Below are positions 21,434 to 32,242 of a stretch of 64,000 nucleotides of DNA, piece after piece (within the stretch, counting starts at the first letter, position 1; the number at the start of each line of letters is the position of its first letter). A program made the translations under genes and the position numbers. The notes under the pieces are model-generated. The model was given only the letters and a program-made list of their open reading frames with translations. It was not told the origin of the DNA and made no database searches. Source of the stretch: Sternotherus odoratus (taxonomy: Eukaryota > Chordata > Testudines > Kinosternidae); NCBI GenBank assembly GCA_032164245.1, contig JAVMKO010000006.1, forward strand, positions 7,207,001-7,271,000, written 5' to 3'.

Positions 21434-21728
21434 CTGGTTGACACAGGGGATGGGGGAATTGACCTAAGATACACAACTTTGGCTATGAGAATAGCATAGC
21501 TGAAGTCGACATAGATAGGTCAACTAACCACGGTGTCTTCACAGCACTGAGTTGACTGCTGCCACTCATCCATTGACTCCGCCTGTGCCTCTTGCGGCGG
21601 TGGAGTACTGGAGTCGACGGGAGAGAGCTCGGGGATCGATTTATTGCGTCTAGACTAGATGTGATAAATTAACCCCTGAAAGATCGAATGCTACCTGCCG
21701 ATCTGGCGGGTAGTGTAGACCTGCCCTT
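21434..21728. mobile_element. MITE family A, copy 2
   Basis: Begins with a decayed end 'cctggttgacacagggga' and ends with 'gcgggtagtgtagacctgcc'. The interior 'gcatagctgaagtcgacata', 'ggagtactggagtcgacggg' and 'ggggatcgatttattgcg' follow family A order. Confidence 0.75.
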
Positions 21729-21754
21729 TGTGTCTCTATCATCCTCATATAGCA

Positions 21755-21790
21755 TGATGGTCCCTTCTGGCCTTTAAGTCTATGAGCAAA
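21755..21790 (+). repeat. Short CR1 3' tail remnant
   Basis: 'gatggtcccttctggccttt' followed by 'aagtctatgag' is the extreme 3' end of an older CR1 subfamily. Compare 57700-57803. Confidence 0.5.
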
Positions 21791-21805
21791 ACAGACAGTG
21801 GATAA

Positions 21806-22425
21806 TCATAGAAATATAGGGCTGGATGTGACCTTGAGAAGTCACCTAGTCCAGTGGCCCTCAACCATTCCAGACGACTGTACCTCTTTCAGGAGTCTGA
21901 TTTGTTTTGCATACCCCCTAGTTTCACCTCACTTAAAAACTACTTGCTTACAAATTCAGACCTAAAAATACAGAAGTGTCACAGCCACACTGTTACTGAA
22001 AAATTCCTAACTTTTATTTTTACCATACACTTATAAATAAACTGGAATCTAAATATTCAACTTACATATACATATTGTACTTACACAGAACAGCATAAAC
22101 AAGTTGTGTGCCATTTTAGCTTGTACTGACTTCACTAGTGCTTTTCATGTAGTTTGCTGTAAAACTAGGCAAATATGTAGATGAGCTGATGTACCCTCTG
22201 GAAGACCTCTGCGTACCCCCGGGGGTACACGTACACCTAGCTGAGAGCCACTGACTTAGTTCTCCCCCCCCCCCCAGAGCTGAGGATGAGTTAAATATAC
22301 CTAGACTATCCCCAATAGGTGCTTGTCTCATCTGTTCTTAAAGCCTCCAGTGACAAGGTTTCCACAATGTAACCGAGACAGTGTTTAACTATCCTGATAG
22401 AACGATTTCCCTAATACCTAACCTG
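21806..22425 (-). mobile_element. Old CR1 tail split by a hAT-type element
   Basis: The left part, 21806-21851 ('atcatagaaatatagggctg', 'gaagtcacctagtc'), is a CR1 3' end on the minus strand. It resumes after the insertion at about 22262-22425 with 'gtgacaaggtttccacaatg' and 'ttaactatcctgatagaac'-like text. The interruption is the hAT element at 21852-22253. Confidence 0.55.
21852..22253. mobile_element. Non-autonomous hAT-type element
   Basis: The left end reads CAGTGGCCCTCAACCATTCC and the right end, reversed, CAGTGGCTCTCAGCTAGG, fitting CAGNG hAT termini. The likely 8-bp target duplication is 'acctagtc' (21844-21851) and 'acttagtt' (22254-22261), 6 of 8 matching. The interior is A/T-rich and non-coding. 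It lies inside an older CR1 tail. Confidence 0.75.
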
Positions 22426-22896
22426 AGTAACGTCCCCTTCCATCCAGCAGGTGGAGACAGGAAAACACAGAATTCTGGGCAATGTCATTCACCACATATA
22501 AATGCTTGTCTCCAGCAGGTGGAAGGGTACCGCAGCAGGTTGGCTTGAGGTACAGAGCACTGCATTCCAGATGGGTGCTTTAAATTTATGCATACACTCC
22601 TCATCCATTGATGGAAGAAGGAATGTTTCCCTTGGTCACACAGGTAGGGACCTTGGAGTTTTGTCACCTTCCTCTGTAACATGGGGCATGGTCCACCCTC
22701 TGGGATCATTGGGACAAATCTCCCCTAATCAATTCCCTGCCACAGCAAGGGTCTCAGGTATCGGTGACCCTCGTGTTCTCTGTGTGTGGTACACAACAAT
22801 TTAGTCTCCCAAGGACTGAAATGGATTGGCCTAACTAAAGTCTTTCGGCTTAACACAGGGATATCTGCGTGCAGTTTAACAGCCAGCGATATACAA
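22426..22896. other. No gene seen
   Basis: Unique-looking; the 100-codon frame at 22502-22804 is mirrored on the other strand and has no domain. 'gtctccagcaggtggaaggg' near 22508 has a weak CTCF-like core. Confidence 0.35.
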
Positions 22897-22960
22897 AAGG
22901 TCAGACTAAATGATCTAATGGTGCCTTCTGGCCTTAAACTCGATGGAACTATAAAATAGG
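22897..22960 (+). repeat. CR1 3' tail remnant (older subfamily)
   Basis: 'ggtcagactaaatgatctaa' followed by 'tggtgccttctggcctta' is the CR1 3' untranslated end. Only about 60 bp remain. Confidence 0.65.
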
Positions 22961-23147
22961 TCTCTATAGAGGAGCATGAATCAGCGATAGCAGATCTCAT
23001 CTGTAGGGGACTTCACTGTATTTTGTTAGCCAGAGAGTAGCAATCAACACAGCATGCAGAGAGGGACAAATGCTGTACTGATTTACACACCTTGGTAACT
23101 AGGCCGTGTAGAATTTGCCCCATAATATTCTTTGTTACCTTCCCCAC

Positions 23148-23292
23148 CAGGGCCGGCTTCAGGTACCAGCCGAGGAAGCATGTGTCTGGGGCGGCACATT
23201 CTAAGGGGTGGCATTCCGGTTAATCTTGGGGCGGCCCAATTTGGCCACTTTTTTTTTTGCTTGGGGCGGCAAAAAATGTAGAGCCGGCCCTG
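23148..23292. mobile_element. Short hAT-type MITE
   Basis: The left end CAGGGCCGGCTTCAGG and the right end, reversed, CAGGGCCGGCTCTACA give a perfect 11-bp terminal repeat. Flanks 'ttccccac' (23140-23147) and 'tcccccac' (23293-23300) match at 7 of 8, the hAT duplication length. The 145-bp interior repeats 'ggggcggca' and 'ggggcggcc' words. Non-coding. Confidence 0.8.
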
Positions 23293-23300
23293 TCCCCCAC

Positions 23301-24254
23301 CTGTGACTGATTAACACCTGTCGAAAAATCAGCCAGCCAGAGACCATAGCAACGGGCAGACTTGGGTATTTGAATAGCCCAACTCCAAAACATCACAAGT
23401 AAGTAGGGGTCGGAAGGATTGGAAGGGGGAACATGGGAGACTCGTGGCTTGCACCTGATGCAATCCCACACAATAAAATATTACCACAGCAAATCAACTG
23501 ATGCAACAGGAGCGCAGGCGATAAGAGGCATCATTTTTCCTTGCAAATTAAAAATGTACAACTTGAAGTGGCCTTGGTAGAAAGCCATCAGACCAGGGCT
23601 GAGAGAGGGGAAAACCCGGGAATTTCTAACATGCCTGGGGATATCTGGATATATGCAGTCACTGCACAGCGAGGGTTTCTCACCAGTCGGGCCTTGGCTG
23701 CTTGCAGATGCTGGGGGCTTTTCAGGATGCCAGAAGCTGCTGGTGTCACCTTGGCAAGAAGATGCCTCAGTTTGTGGGTCAGCCTGGTCTGTCATGATTC
23801 TCTCTGGTTACCAGGACATCATAATAGTAGTGCATTCCCTTGGCATGGCAACACAAGATTGCACAGGTCCTTTGGCTGGGCAGCACTAGTTATTACCAGT
23901 GCTACTCTGTGTTTGTTATTGGGCTTTTTACTCAAAAGCCTCACGATACTGTACATAGGTGGATAAGTATTGTCATCCCCGCCCTTTGGATGGGGAAACC
24001 GAGGTACATTGAGGCCACGCCCCTCCTTCCCACACCCACACCCACCCAGCTTCTGCCTCCTATTGCTGGATGGCAACCACCAATCCGAGTTAGTGTCCTG
24101 TAGCCGGAGTTCAGATTGGGCTGACACCCAGCAGTATGGCCTTCAACATGCCCCCTAAGCCGCTCTCACATTCCCCAGAATCTCAGCTTTCATATCTAAA
24201 AAAGGGCGTCTCTAGTTATTAAGGCAGCAAAGAAAGCTTGGACATAAGAACAAA
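23301..24254. other. No gene seen; MIR-like trace near 23955-24010
   Basis: 'taagtattgtcatccccgcc' then 'tggatggggaaaccgaggta' at 23965-24005 resembles a MIR/L2 internal segment. The frame at 23541-23966 (141 codons) has no domain and overlaps this repeat. Confidence 0.4.
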
Positions 24255-24900
24255 GGCCAGGCCTACCACTAAAAGTTGGGTCAACCCAGCTAGGTCGCTC
24301 AGGGCTCTGAAAAGCGTCCCGCCCTGTGTGACGTAGCTGGATCAACCTAACTCCCACTGTACATGCAGCTGGGTGGATAGAAGAATTCTTCTGTCGATCT
24401 TGCTTCTGCCTCTCGAAAAAAACGACTTTGACGGAAAAAAAACCCTCCGGTCCCTGCAGCAAGTGTTTACGCCCGCGATTCTCCAACTTGAGCACTCCAA
24501 GGCCCCGCATTTTGATTTCAAATTTTTCCCAGCCTCGCCCCAAGCTGGCTTCTAATTTTCCCCGGGGGGTGCTCAACCCCTGCTCAGCCCCAAACCCCGC
24601 CCCCCACTCCATCCCGCCCCCTCTTCTTCCCCACCTCTTTCTGTCCCCTCCCCCAAGCACACTTTCCCTCCCTCTCAGCGCCTCCTGCACGCCACTGAAC
24701 AGCTGTGCCATGGCATGCAGTAGGCGCAGGGAGGGAGGGGGAGGAGTTGATCAGCGGGGTCAGCAGCCCGGGACATGACTCGTGGACCCCCTGGAGGTCT
24801 GTGGGCCTCAGTTTGAGAACCGCTGGTCTGTGCTTCAGTGGCGTAGCTGCAGCGCCACATCTGAGCCCCTGTAGCATTCGTCGTGTAGCCGGACCCTCAG
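24255..24900. mobile_element. MITE (cccagctaggtcgctcaggg type) interrupted by a hAT-like element
   Basis: The left part, 24255-24471, has 'accactaaaagttgggtc', 'cagctaggtcgctcagggc' and 'agaagaattcttctgtcgat' (containing a perfect palindrome, agaagaattcttct). The right end, 24826-24900, reads 'agtggcgtagctgcagcgcc' and 'gtagcattcgtcgtgtag'. Between lies a C-rich segment ending 'cagtttgagaaccgctgg' (hAT-type end), with a weak left counterpart 'gcgattctccaacttgag' at 24475. No target duplication is clear. A 171-codon minus frame over it is an artefact of GC content. Confidence 0.5.
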
Positions 24901-27520
24901 TGTAAGGGGTGCTGCAACCTCTGAGTCTGGAACGATAGCTTGGAGCTATGTGAACGACCCCGTTTGTTTCAGGGAGGTCGCAACCCCGATGCCCAGGGAT
25001 GATCATTTAAATGCCATTCCTCCTGAAAGCGTGTAGGAAAGAAGAAAGAGGGTCACAGATGGACAGAAATCAGCATGAGCGACGTCTCACTTTGGCACCA
25101 TCAGGATGCTGTTCACCACCTGCTTTTCCGCCAATCAAGAAGGAATCAAGCAGGATATGTGCGCTCCATCAAGGCGTAGGTAAGCCCTGGAGTCCTGCAG
25201 CATCCAGCAAGGCATCTGAGCCCTGTGGAGGATGGGGGGAGCGAAGCTCCAAGGCTGTATTGGACCTCGGAGGGCTGCGAGATTGTATTTTGAACAACTG
25301 TATGGTGGAGCGGCCCCTCATGCTGGAGGTGGGTGGAGTTTATGTTGTGGGAGGAGCTTGGAAGAGCACCGCCACTTATATTTTTCTGCTTCAGAGCCTG
25401 CGGCATGAGTCAGTGTTTCCCTCCTGCTGCCGCCGGGGGTGGAGTGAGAGTGGCGCACGACGTAGGAAGCGGAGAGGCAAGATGGGGGCCAGGGTGCGGG
25501 GGACAGAGGCCTTGCAGTCTGTCTCACTCAAGTAGGCCGCAGAGGTCTGGTCAGGTCTTAGTTAGCAGGAAAAAGGACAGGCTCCAATACTTGTAGAGTA
25601 TCTAGGGCCGGAATTGAAAACTGGCACTGGGAGCAGAGGCGGCCCGATGCGGAGAGCTTTCGAAAGTCCCAGCCTTTGTAGCAAGACAGAACAACAAAAC
25701 ATGTTGCATCTTCATCAAGCCCTGATTTAGTGCAGACACTGGGAGCTTGGCCACCAAGTTCTAGTCTCCAGCCAGATGGGAAAGCCGAGATGTCCCTGGG
25801 GCTCTCAGCCCGGAGAGAAGGGGAGATGAGAAATCTCGGTGGTTCATCTTTGTGGCGGGTTCGCCCGAGGAGTTGACCTCCTGACTTTTATTTCTGCATG
25901 GCGCCCCTCCCCTAGGCTCTTTGAGTGACAGCGGGAGACGCAGTGGAGGGGGGAGAGTACTGGAGAAAGCATGGAACGTGTTGATGGGGGGCGGGGGAAA
26001 CGTAACAAGAAGAGACAGAATAAAAATGGGAGCTTCGTTTGCAATATGGGGGAGGACCCCCAGTGTCCCACTCACTCCACGCACCTATTTGGGAGTCTAA
26101 ACAAGGCACCTTTTATAGGCAAAAGGGGAAGCTCCAACCAGAAACTAAGCCATGTCTGTTCTCTTTGCCGGTGCACAAAATGGGGCCACAGCCTTGCACC
26201 TCCATAGTCAGGGGCTGGTGCGATTGCAGTTTCTGCACTCTTCCAGGGAAGCGCTGCCCTCCCCCCCTCCCCAAAGCCTCCTGTTGCGAAGAGGCTTTGC
26301 CCTAGAAGAACAGGAATGAAGGAACTACACAGCACCGTCCTCAGACCTGAGACAGCATATGCATCTTCTGCTCTGCAGCGCCCCCTAGAGCTAGGCTGGG
26401 AACACATGACCCGGACAGGCCCGCTCAGCTGAAATGCCGTTTCTCTCCAGGCTGACCAAATCCCCGCTGCTTGTCTGCTGCTGAGTGTTTCCAGCACTCC
26501 CAGCCTTCCAATTTCCCTGCAGCTTCGCTGTCCCCTCCCTCCCGCTCGGAGAGCAGCTTTCCCTGCCAGGCTCAGGAGGGCCGCACATTTGCAAGGCGCA
26601 GGAATCTCGACAAACACAGCCAGACGGGGTGCATTACATCAGCCCCGGGTGGGGCGGGCAGGGACAGAATCGCCTCCAGACGCAGCGCAGAAGGAGAACC
26701 GCTTCCCTCCGTTCAGGACTTGGGATCCGAGGCCCATCCTCCCGCAGTTCTTAACCGCTTGTTTCTCCAGAGCTTTCGAAAACAGAGCCCAGTTAGTGGC
26801 AGCTGCAAAAGCCGTTTGCTCTCGGAGCTGGCCCCTGTGAAGATGCCCTTCACATTACATAGGCTTGTTTTGCATTTTAACCCTCAACATTTGGCCCACC
26901 CCACCCCTTCCCCCTCTTTTTGGTTCAACTCTTGATTTTTAATAGTCCTTGTCATGACGGAAAGTGCCGGACTCCAGCTGTTTTTCCCAAACCCCTGGGA
27001 GAGGCCTGGTTACATCGAATTCTCATAAATCTTGACTTCAGTTCTAGTAAGTCTTTAAGCCTGACCACTGCACTGCACAGGCAGGGCATGATTGAAAACA
27101 GGAGCCGGGGACGGGAGAAAAAGGGAGAGAGCATAAACCTGTGATCTGCTTCTGGAAAACCTCCAATGAGCCTGTGTCATGGACCACGCCGTGTAATCTA
27201 TGGAGAGACAATTGCAGTATTGCCCTGTTAATGGCCAAGCAGAGAGAGAAAAGGGTCTAACCAAGAAGACAGATAATCGGTAAAACATATCAGGGCACCC
27301 CTGGTTTGCCTATAAAAGGACTCATGCAGGAGAAATCCAGGCCCGTGTTCTCCAAGATACATAAATTCTATTGATATACAAGTACTGTCCATTAAGGATT
27401 TTTGGGCCAGATCTTCAGTCGGGGTAAATGGGCATAGCTCCTATTTATCCCAGCTGTGGATTTGGCCCCCAGTGTGGCAAAGGAACCAGTGTGTAAGAGG
27501 ACAGTGATTCAGAAAGAGAT
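24901..27520. other. GC-rich, apparently unique stretch; no exon supported
   Basis: Scattered CpG (for example 25420-25510 and 26370-26800) and long overlapping frames on both strands (25011-25535, 26072-26617, 26471-26935). Equal-length frames in opposite orientations indicate stop-codon depletion from composition and not coding. A CpG-poor promoter or lncRNA first exon is possible but nothing shows it. Confidence 0.4.
26376..26390 (-). promoter_or_regulatory. Weak candidate CTCF core
   Basis: The plus strand 'cagcgccccctagag' (26376-26390) contains, on the minus strand, the strongest part of the CTCF consensus (TAGGGGGCGCTG). Upstream consensus positions are not matched, so this is weaker than the site at 12300. 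Confidence 0.3.
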
Positions 27521-27637
27521 TTTTAAGTCCTGTCTTGACAAAGCCCTGGCTGGGGTGATTTAGTTGGGGTTGGCCGTGCTTTGAGCAGAGGGTTGGGCTG
27601 GATGACCTCCTGAGGTCTCTTCTATGGTTCTATGAAA
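27521..27637 (+). mobile_element. CR1 LINE 3' end fragment
   Basis: 'gtcttgacaaagccctggct' (the end of ORF2, LDKALAG) leads into 'gagcagagggttgggctgg', 'atgacctcctgaggtctc' and the terminal 'ctatggttctatga', the CR1 3' terminal repeat. About 115 bp. Confidence 0.88.
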
Positions 27638-27768
27638 GTCAGCCCTGCGGTCTGGAAAGCTCCATCCACTAGTGTTGCCTTGTGTCTGCTTCTGATCCTG
27701 TGATACAGAAGCCACCCGGCATATGGACACCCAATGGCCCAGGACACCTGCAAACCTGAGCCTGAGCC

Positions 27769-28055
27769 CTGGTCTACACTGGTGGGGCTGGGGGATCGAT
27801 CTAACATACGCACCTTCAGCCACGTGAATAGCGTAGCTGAAGTCGACGTACGCAGGTCGACTTACCTCGGCATCTCCACAGTGCTGAGTCGCTCCCCTGT
27901 GGACTCCGCCTACGCCTCTCGGCGCGGTGGAGTTCTGGAGTCGACGGGAGAGCGCTCGGGGATCCATTTATCACATCTAGACAAGACACGATAAATCGAT
28001 CCCGAAAAGATCGATCGCTACCCACTGATCCGGCGGGTAGTGTAGGCCTGCCCTG
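27769..28055. mobile_element. MITE family A, copy 3 (best preserved)
   Basis: The ends 'ccctggtctacactgg' and 'tagtgtaggcctgccct' are inverted complements with a small indel. The interior carries 'gatcgatctaacatacgc', 'gtagctgaagtcgacgta', 'ggagtcgacgggagagcg' and 'acgataaatcgatcccg'. The direct pentamer 'ctgag' on both flanks could be a target duplication or chance. No coding capacity. Confidence 0.8.
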
Positions 28056-28451
28056 AGACACACAGAACGGCAGCTCCTGTGCTGCATCTCCGGTAGGCTT
28101 TATTCCCTTCAGATCCTTGGCTGCTCCCAGATCATAACCACCCCGGGTATAAAGAAGAGCAGCCCCTGGCTGCTCAAACTCAGTCCCTAGGCACCCTAAG
28201 ACAGGCTGTGGTGCAGCCCAGACTCCTCCTAGCCATGAACGATGGGCCCACAACACCCAGTAGGCTAAGGCTTAGCGGCCGGCATAGAGTTCCCGGAGGA
28301 GGTCCAGAGACTGTGCCTGCACTGGGTCATTGTTCCGCGGCCAGCTGTGGTGCATTAACAGCCCTTCTACGTCACTAGGGCCGCCTGTGGGCTTCTGGCA
28401 TTTGTGCTGGGTGGCCAGTTGAGCCCCAGCGCTGAAGAATGCACCAATATG
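28056..28451. other. No gene seen
   Basis: GC-balanced unique-looking sequence. Minus frames 27816-28256 (146 codons, overlapping the MITE) and 28272-28538 have no domain. Confidence 0.4.
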
Positions 28452-28645
28452 GCTTAGGTTACATCCACATTGCAGTGTAAGCCCAGGGCTCGAACCCAGA
28501 GCTTGGATCCAGGGTCCCGGGACTCTGGAGGGTCCCAAAGGCCAGACTCCAGCCTGAACATCTACCCAGCAATTTTCAGCCCTGCAGCCTGAACTAGCTG
28601 ACTCGGGCCAGCCGCGGGAGGTTCCGCTAGTCTTTCATTCCTAGA
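28452..28645. mobile_element. MITE family C (tacactgcaa-type ends)
   Basis: 'acatccacattgcagtgtaa' and 'gcccagggctcgaacccaga' open the element; 'agctgactcgggccagccg' is the conserved inner segment of a known turtle MITE type. The right terminal repeat is not preserved. Related ends are at 61835-62026. Confidence 0.5.
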
Positions 28646-29395
28646 GACGTACCCTCAGCAGATTGGTCCATCACGCATGGTGTTTCTGCTGCGGGTTTTT
28701 TGGTGTTGCACATCTGTGCCAGAGGTGGAGGTTGGTGGATAGGTGACCCATGCATGGGAGTTAATGTAGGGCTGCTCATAAGTGCTGGACAGCGGCCATT
28801 TTTTCTAAATGGCCCAATTCATTCTCCCAATTCAATCCATGGGTGAAGCATCTGTTGTTTTTGTTAAATCCACACTCAAGGAAGAATTCGCCCCAGTGCA
28901 AAGGACTAGCATGAAGGATACACACCACTTAAGTGTTCAAAATGCAGCTTAAGTAGTTCATAGGGCTGTGGAGTAGACGACCATGCTAGCCTCCAGTGTG
29001 CGAGCAAGATGGAAGGCTGCGTCAGAAACCTTACTAGCTAGGTACTGCGCTCTCCCTAAGTGGGTGGGGACAGAAAGGGCAACTAACTGCCCTTATCACC
29101 TGAATTCACAGCTATAGTTCCAAGGCTACAAATCCAGTAGCTCTAACCAAAAGCCATTGCTCTGTCTGTGGTCTCTAGCTGGGGCACCATCTGTGGGCCA
29201 AAGGTCTTTCTTATTGCAAATGTGGAGGTTGGTAATCTTTCTTCTGTATCAAGGGAGGCATAGTAGGAAAAAAAGTAATATCCAGGAAAAAAGTTAAAGC
29301 TGTGTCGGTGAGCCATGAGTGTGACCTCTTTCCAGTGCACCCGGCTTTCAGACCTGTTTCTTTTGCCAATTATGTTAGATATATTCTTTTTAGGG
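28646..29395. other. No gene seen
   Basis: Unique-looking. The minus frame 29143-29496 (117 codons) runs into a hAT end and poly-C and is not coding. Confidence 0.4.
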
Positions 29396-29622
29396 CAGGG
29401 ATTCTCAACCTTTTTCTTTCTCAGTCGCCCCTCCTCCCCCCCCCCCCCATAAAAAGTCTGTGGCCCAGCTCTGCCACAACAAAAAAATTTCTGCATATCA
29501 TAGAATATCAGGGTTGGAAGGGACTTCAGGAGGTCATCTAGTCCAACCCCCTGCTCAAAGCAGGACCAACCCCAACTAAATCATCCCAGCCAGGACTTTG
29601 TCAAGCCTGATCTTAAAAACCT

Positions 29623-29925
29623 CTAAGGAAGGAGATTCCACCACCTCCCTAGGTAGTTTTTCCTAATATCTATCCCAAACCACCCCCTCTGCCTCTTGAG
29701 ACCATTACTCCTTGTTCTGTCATCTGGTACCACTGAGAACAGTCTAGATCCATCCTCTTTAGAACCCCCTTTCAGGTAGTTGAAAGCAGCTATCAAATCC
29801 CCCCTCAGTCTTCTCTTCTGCAGACTAAACAATCCCAGTTCCCTCAGCCTCTCCTCATGAGTCATGTGCTCCAGACCACTAATCATTTTTGTTGCCCTCC
29901 TCTGGACTCTTTCCAATTTATCCAC
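29623..29925 (-). pseudogene. CR1 ORF2 C-terminal remnant
   Basis: The minus-strand frame carries [40 protein letters not shown] and [20 protein letters not shown], the ORF2 C-terminal region. It follows the RT remnant in the same element after a second shared stop (29935-29937) and ends early because of the small deletion at about 29655. Confidence 0.88.
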
Positions 29926-30015
29926 ATCCTTCTTCTAGTGTGGGGCCCAAAACTGGACACAGTACTCCAGATGAGGCCTCACTAAAGTCGAATAGAAGTG
30001 AACGATCATGTCCCT

Positions 30016-30780
30016 CTATCTGCTGGCAATGCCCCTACTTATACAGCCCAAAATGCTGTTAGCCTTCTTGGCAACAAGGGCACACTGTTGACTCATATTC
30101 AGCTTCTCGTCCACTGTAACCCCTTGGTCCTTTTCTGCAGAACTGCTGCCTAGCCATTCGGTTCCTAGTATGTAGCAATGCATGGGATTCTTCTGTCCTA
30201 AGTGCAGAACTCTGCACTTGTCTTTGTTGGGCCTCATGAGATTTCTTTTCGCCCAATCCTCTAATTTGTCCAGGTCTCTCTGTATCCTATCCCTACCCTC
30301 CAGTGTATCTACCACTCCTCCCAGTTTAGTGTCATCTACAAACCTGCCTAAGGTGCAGTCCATGCCATTCTCCAGATCATTAATGAAGATATTGAACAAA
30401 ACCAGCCCCAGGACCAACCCCTGGGACACTCCACATAATACCGGCTGCCAACTAGACATGGAGCCATTGATCACTACCCATTGAGCCCAATGATCCAGCC
30501 AGCTTTCTATCCACCTTATGGTCCATTCATCCAGCCCATATTTCTTTAACTTGCTGGCAAGAATATTGTGGGAGACCGTATCAAAAGCTTTGCTAAAGTC
30601 AAGGAACAACACATCCACTGCTTTCCCCTCATCCACAGAGCCAGTTATCTCATCGTAGAAGGCAATTAGGTTAGTCAGGCATGATTTGCCCTTGGTGAAT
30701 CCATGCTGACTGTTCCTGATCACTTTCCTCTCCTCTAAGTGCTTCAGGATTGATTCCTTGAGGACCTGCTCCATGATTTT
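30016..30780 (-). pseudogene. CR1 reverse transcriptase remnant
   Basis: Open for about 255 codons of CR1 ORF2 RT. Visible motifs in order: [16 protein letters not shown], then [15 protein letters not shown] (motif A), [19 protein letters not shown] (motif B; the usual PQG is SQG), FVDDTKLGG (motif C, both catalytic aspartates kept), then [17 protein letters not shown]. It ends at a TAG (30016-30018) where functional relatives continue. The endonuclease and the C-terminal part are missing or separated, so it is not functional. The first ATG upstream (30834) lies in the flanking hAT sequence. Confidence 0.9.
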
Positions 30781-31026
30781 TGGGCTGGCATTAGGGGGTA
30801 GCAAGCAGGGCAATTGCTCAGGGCCCCACACCACAGCTAAGTTGCTCAGGCTTTGGCTTCAGCCCCGGGTGGTGGGGCTGGGTGCCCCAGTCTGCAGTCC
30901 CATGCAGCAGGACTTCGGTTTTCTGCCCTGGGTCCTAGCGAGTCTAATGCTGGCCCTATATGGCGGACCCCCTGAAATCTGCTCACGGGCCCCTGGGGGC
31001 CCTGGAGTTCTGGTTGAGAACCACTG

Positions 31027-32242
31027 TCTACACTGCAACCAGACAGGAGACAGCAGCACTTGTCACTCAGAAAACAATCACTGGGGGTCCCATCAGCGTG
31101 GGCTGTCCAACCCTGCATGAAACTCTGGACATGAGCTATCGCAGCTTCGCTGCTGTTCCCAGAGCAAGCAGGGGCACCACCCCGGAGCAGCCTCGGTAGA
31201 CGGTGTGCCGCAGACACACCCCGTGGGGGTACCACTCCTCCTTGAGTTCTTCCTTGTTCCAGGGCTGAGATGTAGGGTAGTTATTTGCTATTAATCTCTC
31301 CCGGAAGTGACTCACCGTCCCAGCCCACCCGTGTTGGCCACCAAGTAGGTGGATGGTCTAAGATTCTGGCCATTCCTCACTCCCCTGTGGCAGGGAGGCA
31401 GCACTCAGGCCTATAGTCCTGTTTACTCCTGCATGCCGGCCCTGGGCCCATTATAAATGTCAGGCGGTCATTACGGTTAAGGGCTGGAATCTGGAACCCA
31501 TTTGCAGGACATAAGAACAACTTTATTGAACCTACCCACATCATAAGAACGACTCTTGTTATCGGCCAGTAGATAGCCCTCTATATAGCTCTCTCTTTTG
31601 CATAGCACTTACTAGCATTTACTCCCTCTCTGTGCGGGCACATAGTCTTAAATCAGAATCTAGCCTCCTGTTCCTTCTACCTTCCCTGCATTTCTATCAC
31701 GTCCGTAGTGGCTAATGATTGCACACACACATGTTCCGCCTATATCACAATCTGTGTCCAGACCCACAAGTTGGATCATGTGTTTGCAAGCACTTACCCT
31801 ATGGCATGGACAGGCTTGAATGTGCTTCTCTCTGTGTGGCCACATGGTCTGGGGGAGAGTCCTGAACACCGGGACTCATAATTCAAGAGACAACATGTTT
31901 ATATACAGATGAGAAATCCACCCACAGTGAACGGCTCATGGCAGGCTTGCCCGTGAGGAAGTGAAAGTGTATCTTGCAAGAGGAAAGGGAAAGCCCAGCT
32001 TTGCATCTGAAATTGGCAGCTTCAGCTAAAATACATAAAAGTCTTGGATGGGCTTCATGATTGCATGTGCACATGAATATTGAATAAGCTCATCTTTGTG
32101 CAAAAGCAGTCCGTTACCGCCTTATCCTGCAGACTTTCTGAGAGCGGCATCATTAAAGCCAACGGGAGGATTCATGTAAAGGTTGCTGGTTCAGGGTCTT
32201 AGATCCCTTGAAGTAAGGAAGTTCTTTAAGAGAGCAATCCTG
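31027..32242. other. No gene seen
   Basis: Unique-looking sequence. Right after the hAT end, 'tctacactgcaaccagacag' resembles the end of a MITE of family C. The minus frame 30846-31235 spans the hAT end and is not coding. Confidence 0.4.

Larger units (their letters stand above)
29497..30783 (-). mobile_element. CR1 LINE, 5'-truncated, with RT domain and 3' end
   Basis: On the plus strand it starts with the reversed 3' terminus ('catagaatatcagggttgg') and runs back to the start of the RT domain ('catgattttt' at 30774). It has a small internal loss near 29655, where about 40 bp of the usual ORF2 end are missing. It is the longest and youngest-looking CR1 of the window and lies inside a hAT element. 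It shares two stop codons with the 15.3-16.3 kb copy. Confidence 0.93.
29396..31026. mobile_element. hAT-type element split by a 1.3-kb CR1
   Basis: The left end is CAGGGATTCTCAACCTTTTT (29396) and the right end, reversed, CAGTGGTTCTCAACCAGA (31026): CAGNG termini with matching TTCTCAACC. The left flank is 29396-29496 with a C13-type tract. The right flank, about 30784-31026, has 'caagcagggcaattgctcag' and 'gctcaggctttggcttcagc'. The middle is a minus-strand CR1. I could not see an 8-bp target duplication ('ttttaggg' against 'tctacact'). Confidence 0.7.

Noticed and set aside
24196..24711. 171-codon minus-strand open frame
   Set aside because: Runs across a MITE and a C-rich hAT-like segment; arginine/glycine-rich text reflects composition.
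25011..25535. 174-codon plus-strand open frame
   Set aside because: No domain; mirrored by minus-strand frames in the same GC-rich stretch.
26072..26617. 181-codon minus-strand open frame
   Set aside because: GC-rich region with equally long opposing frames; no domain, no splice or promoter evidence.
29388..31034. 8-bp target duplication for the hAT element holding the long CR1
   Set aside because: The flanks 'ttttaggg' and 'tctacact' do not match; the element call rests on its termini only.
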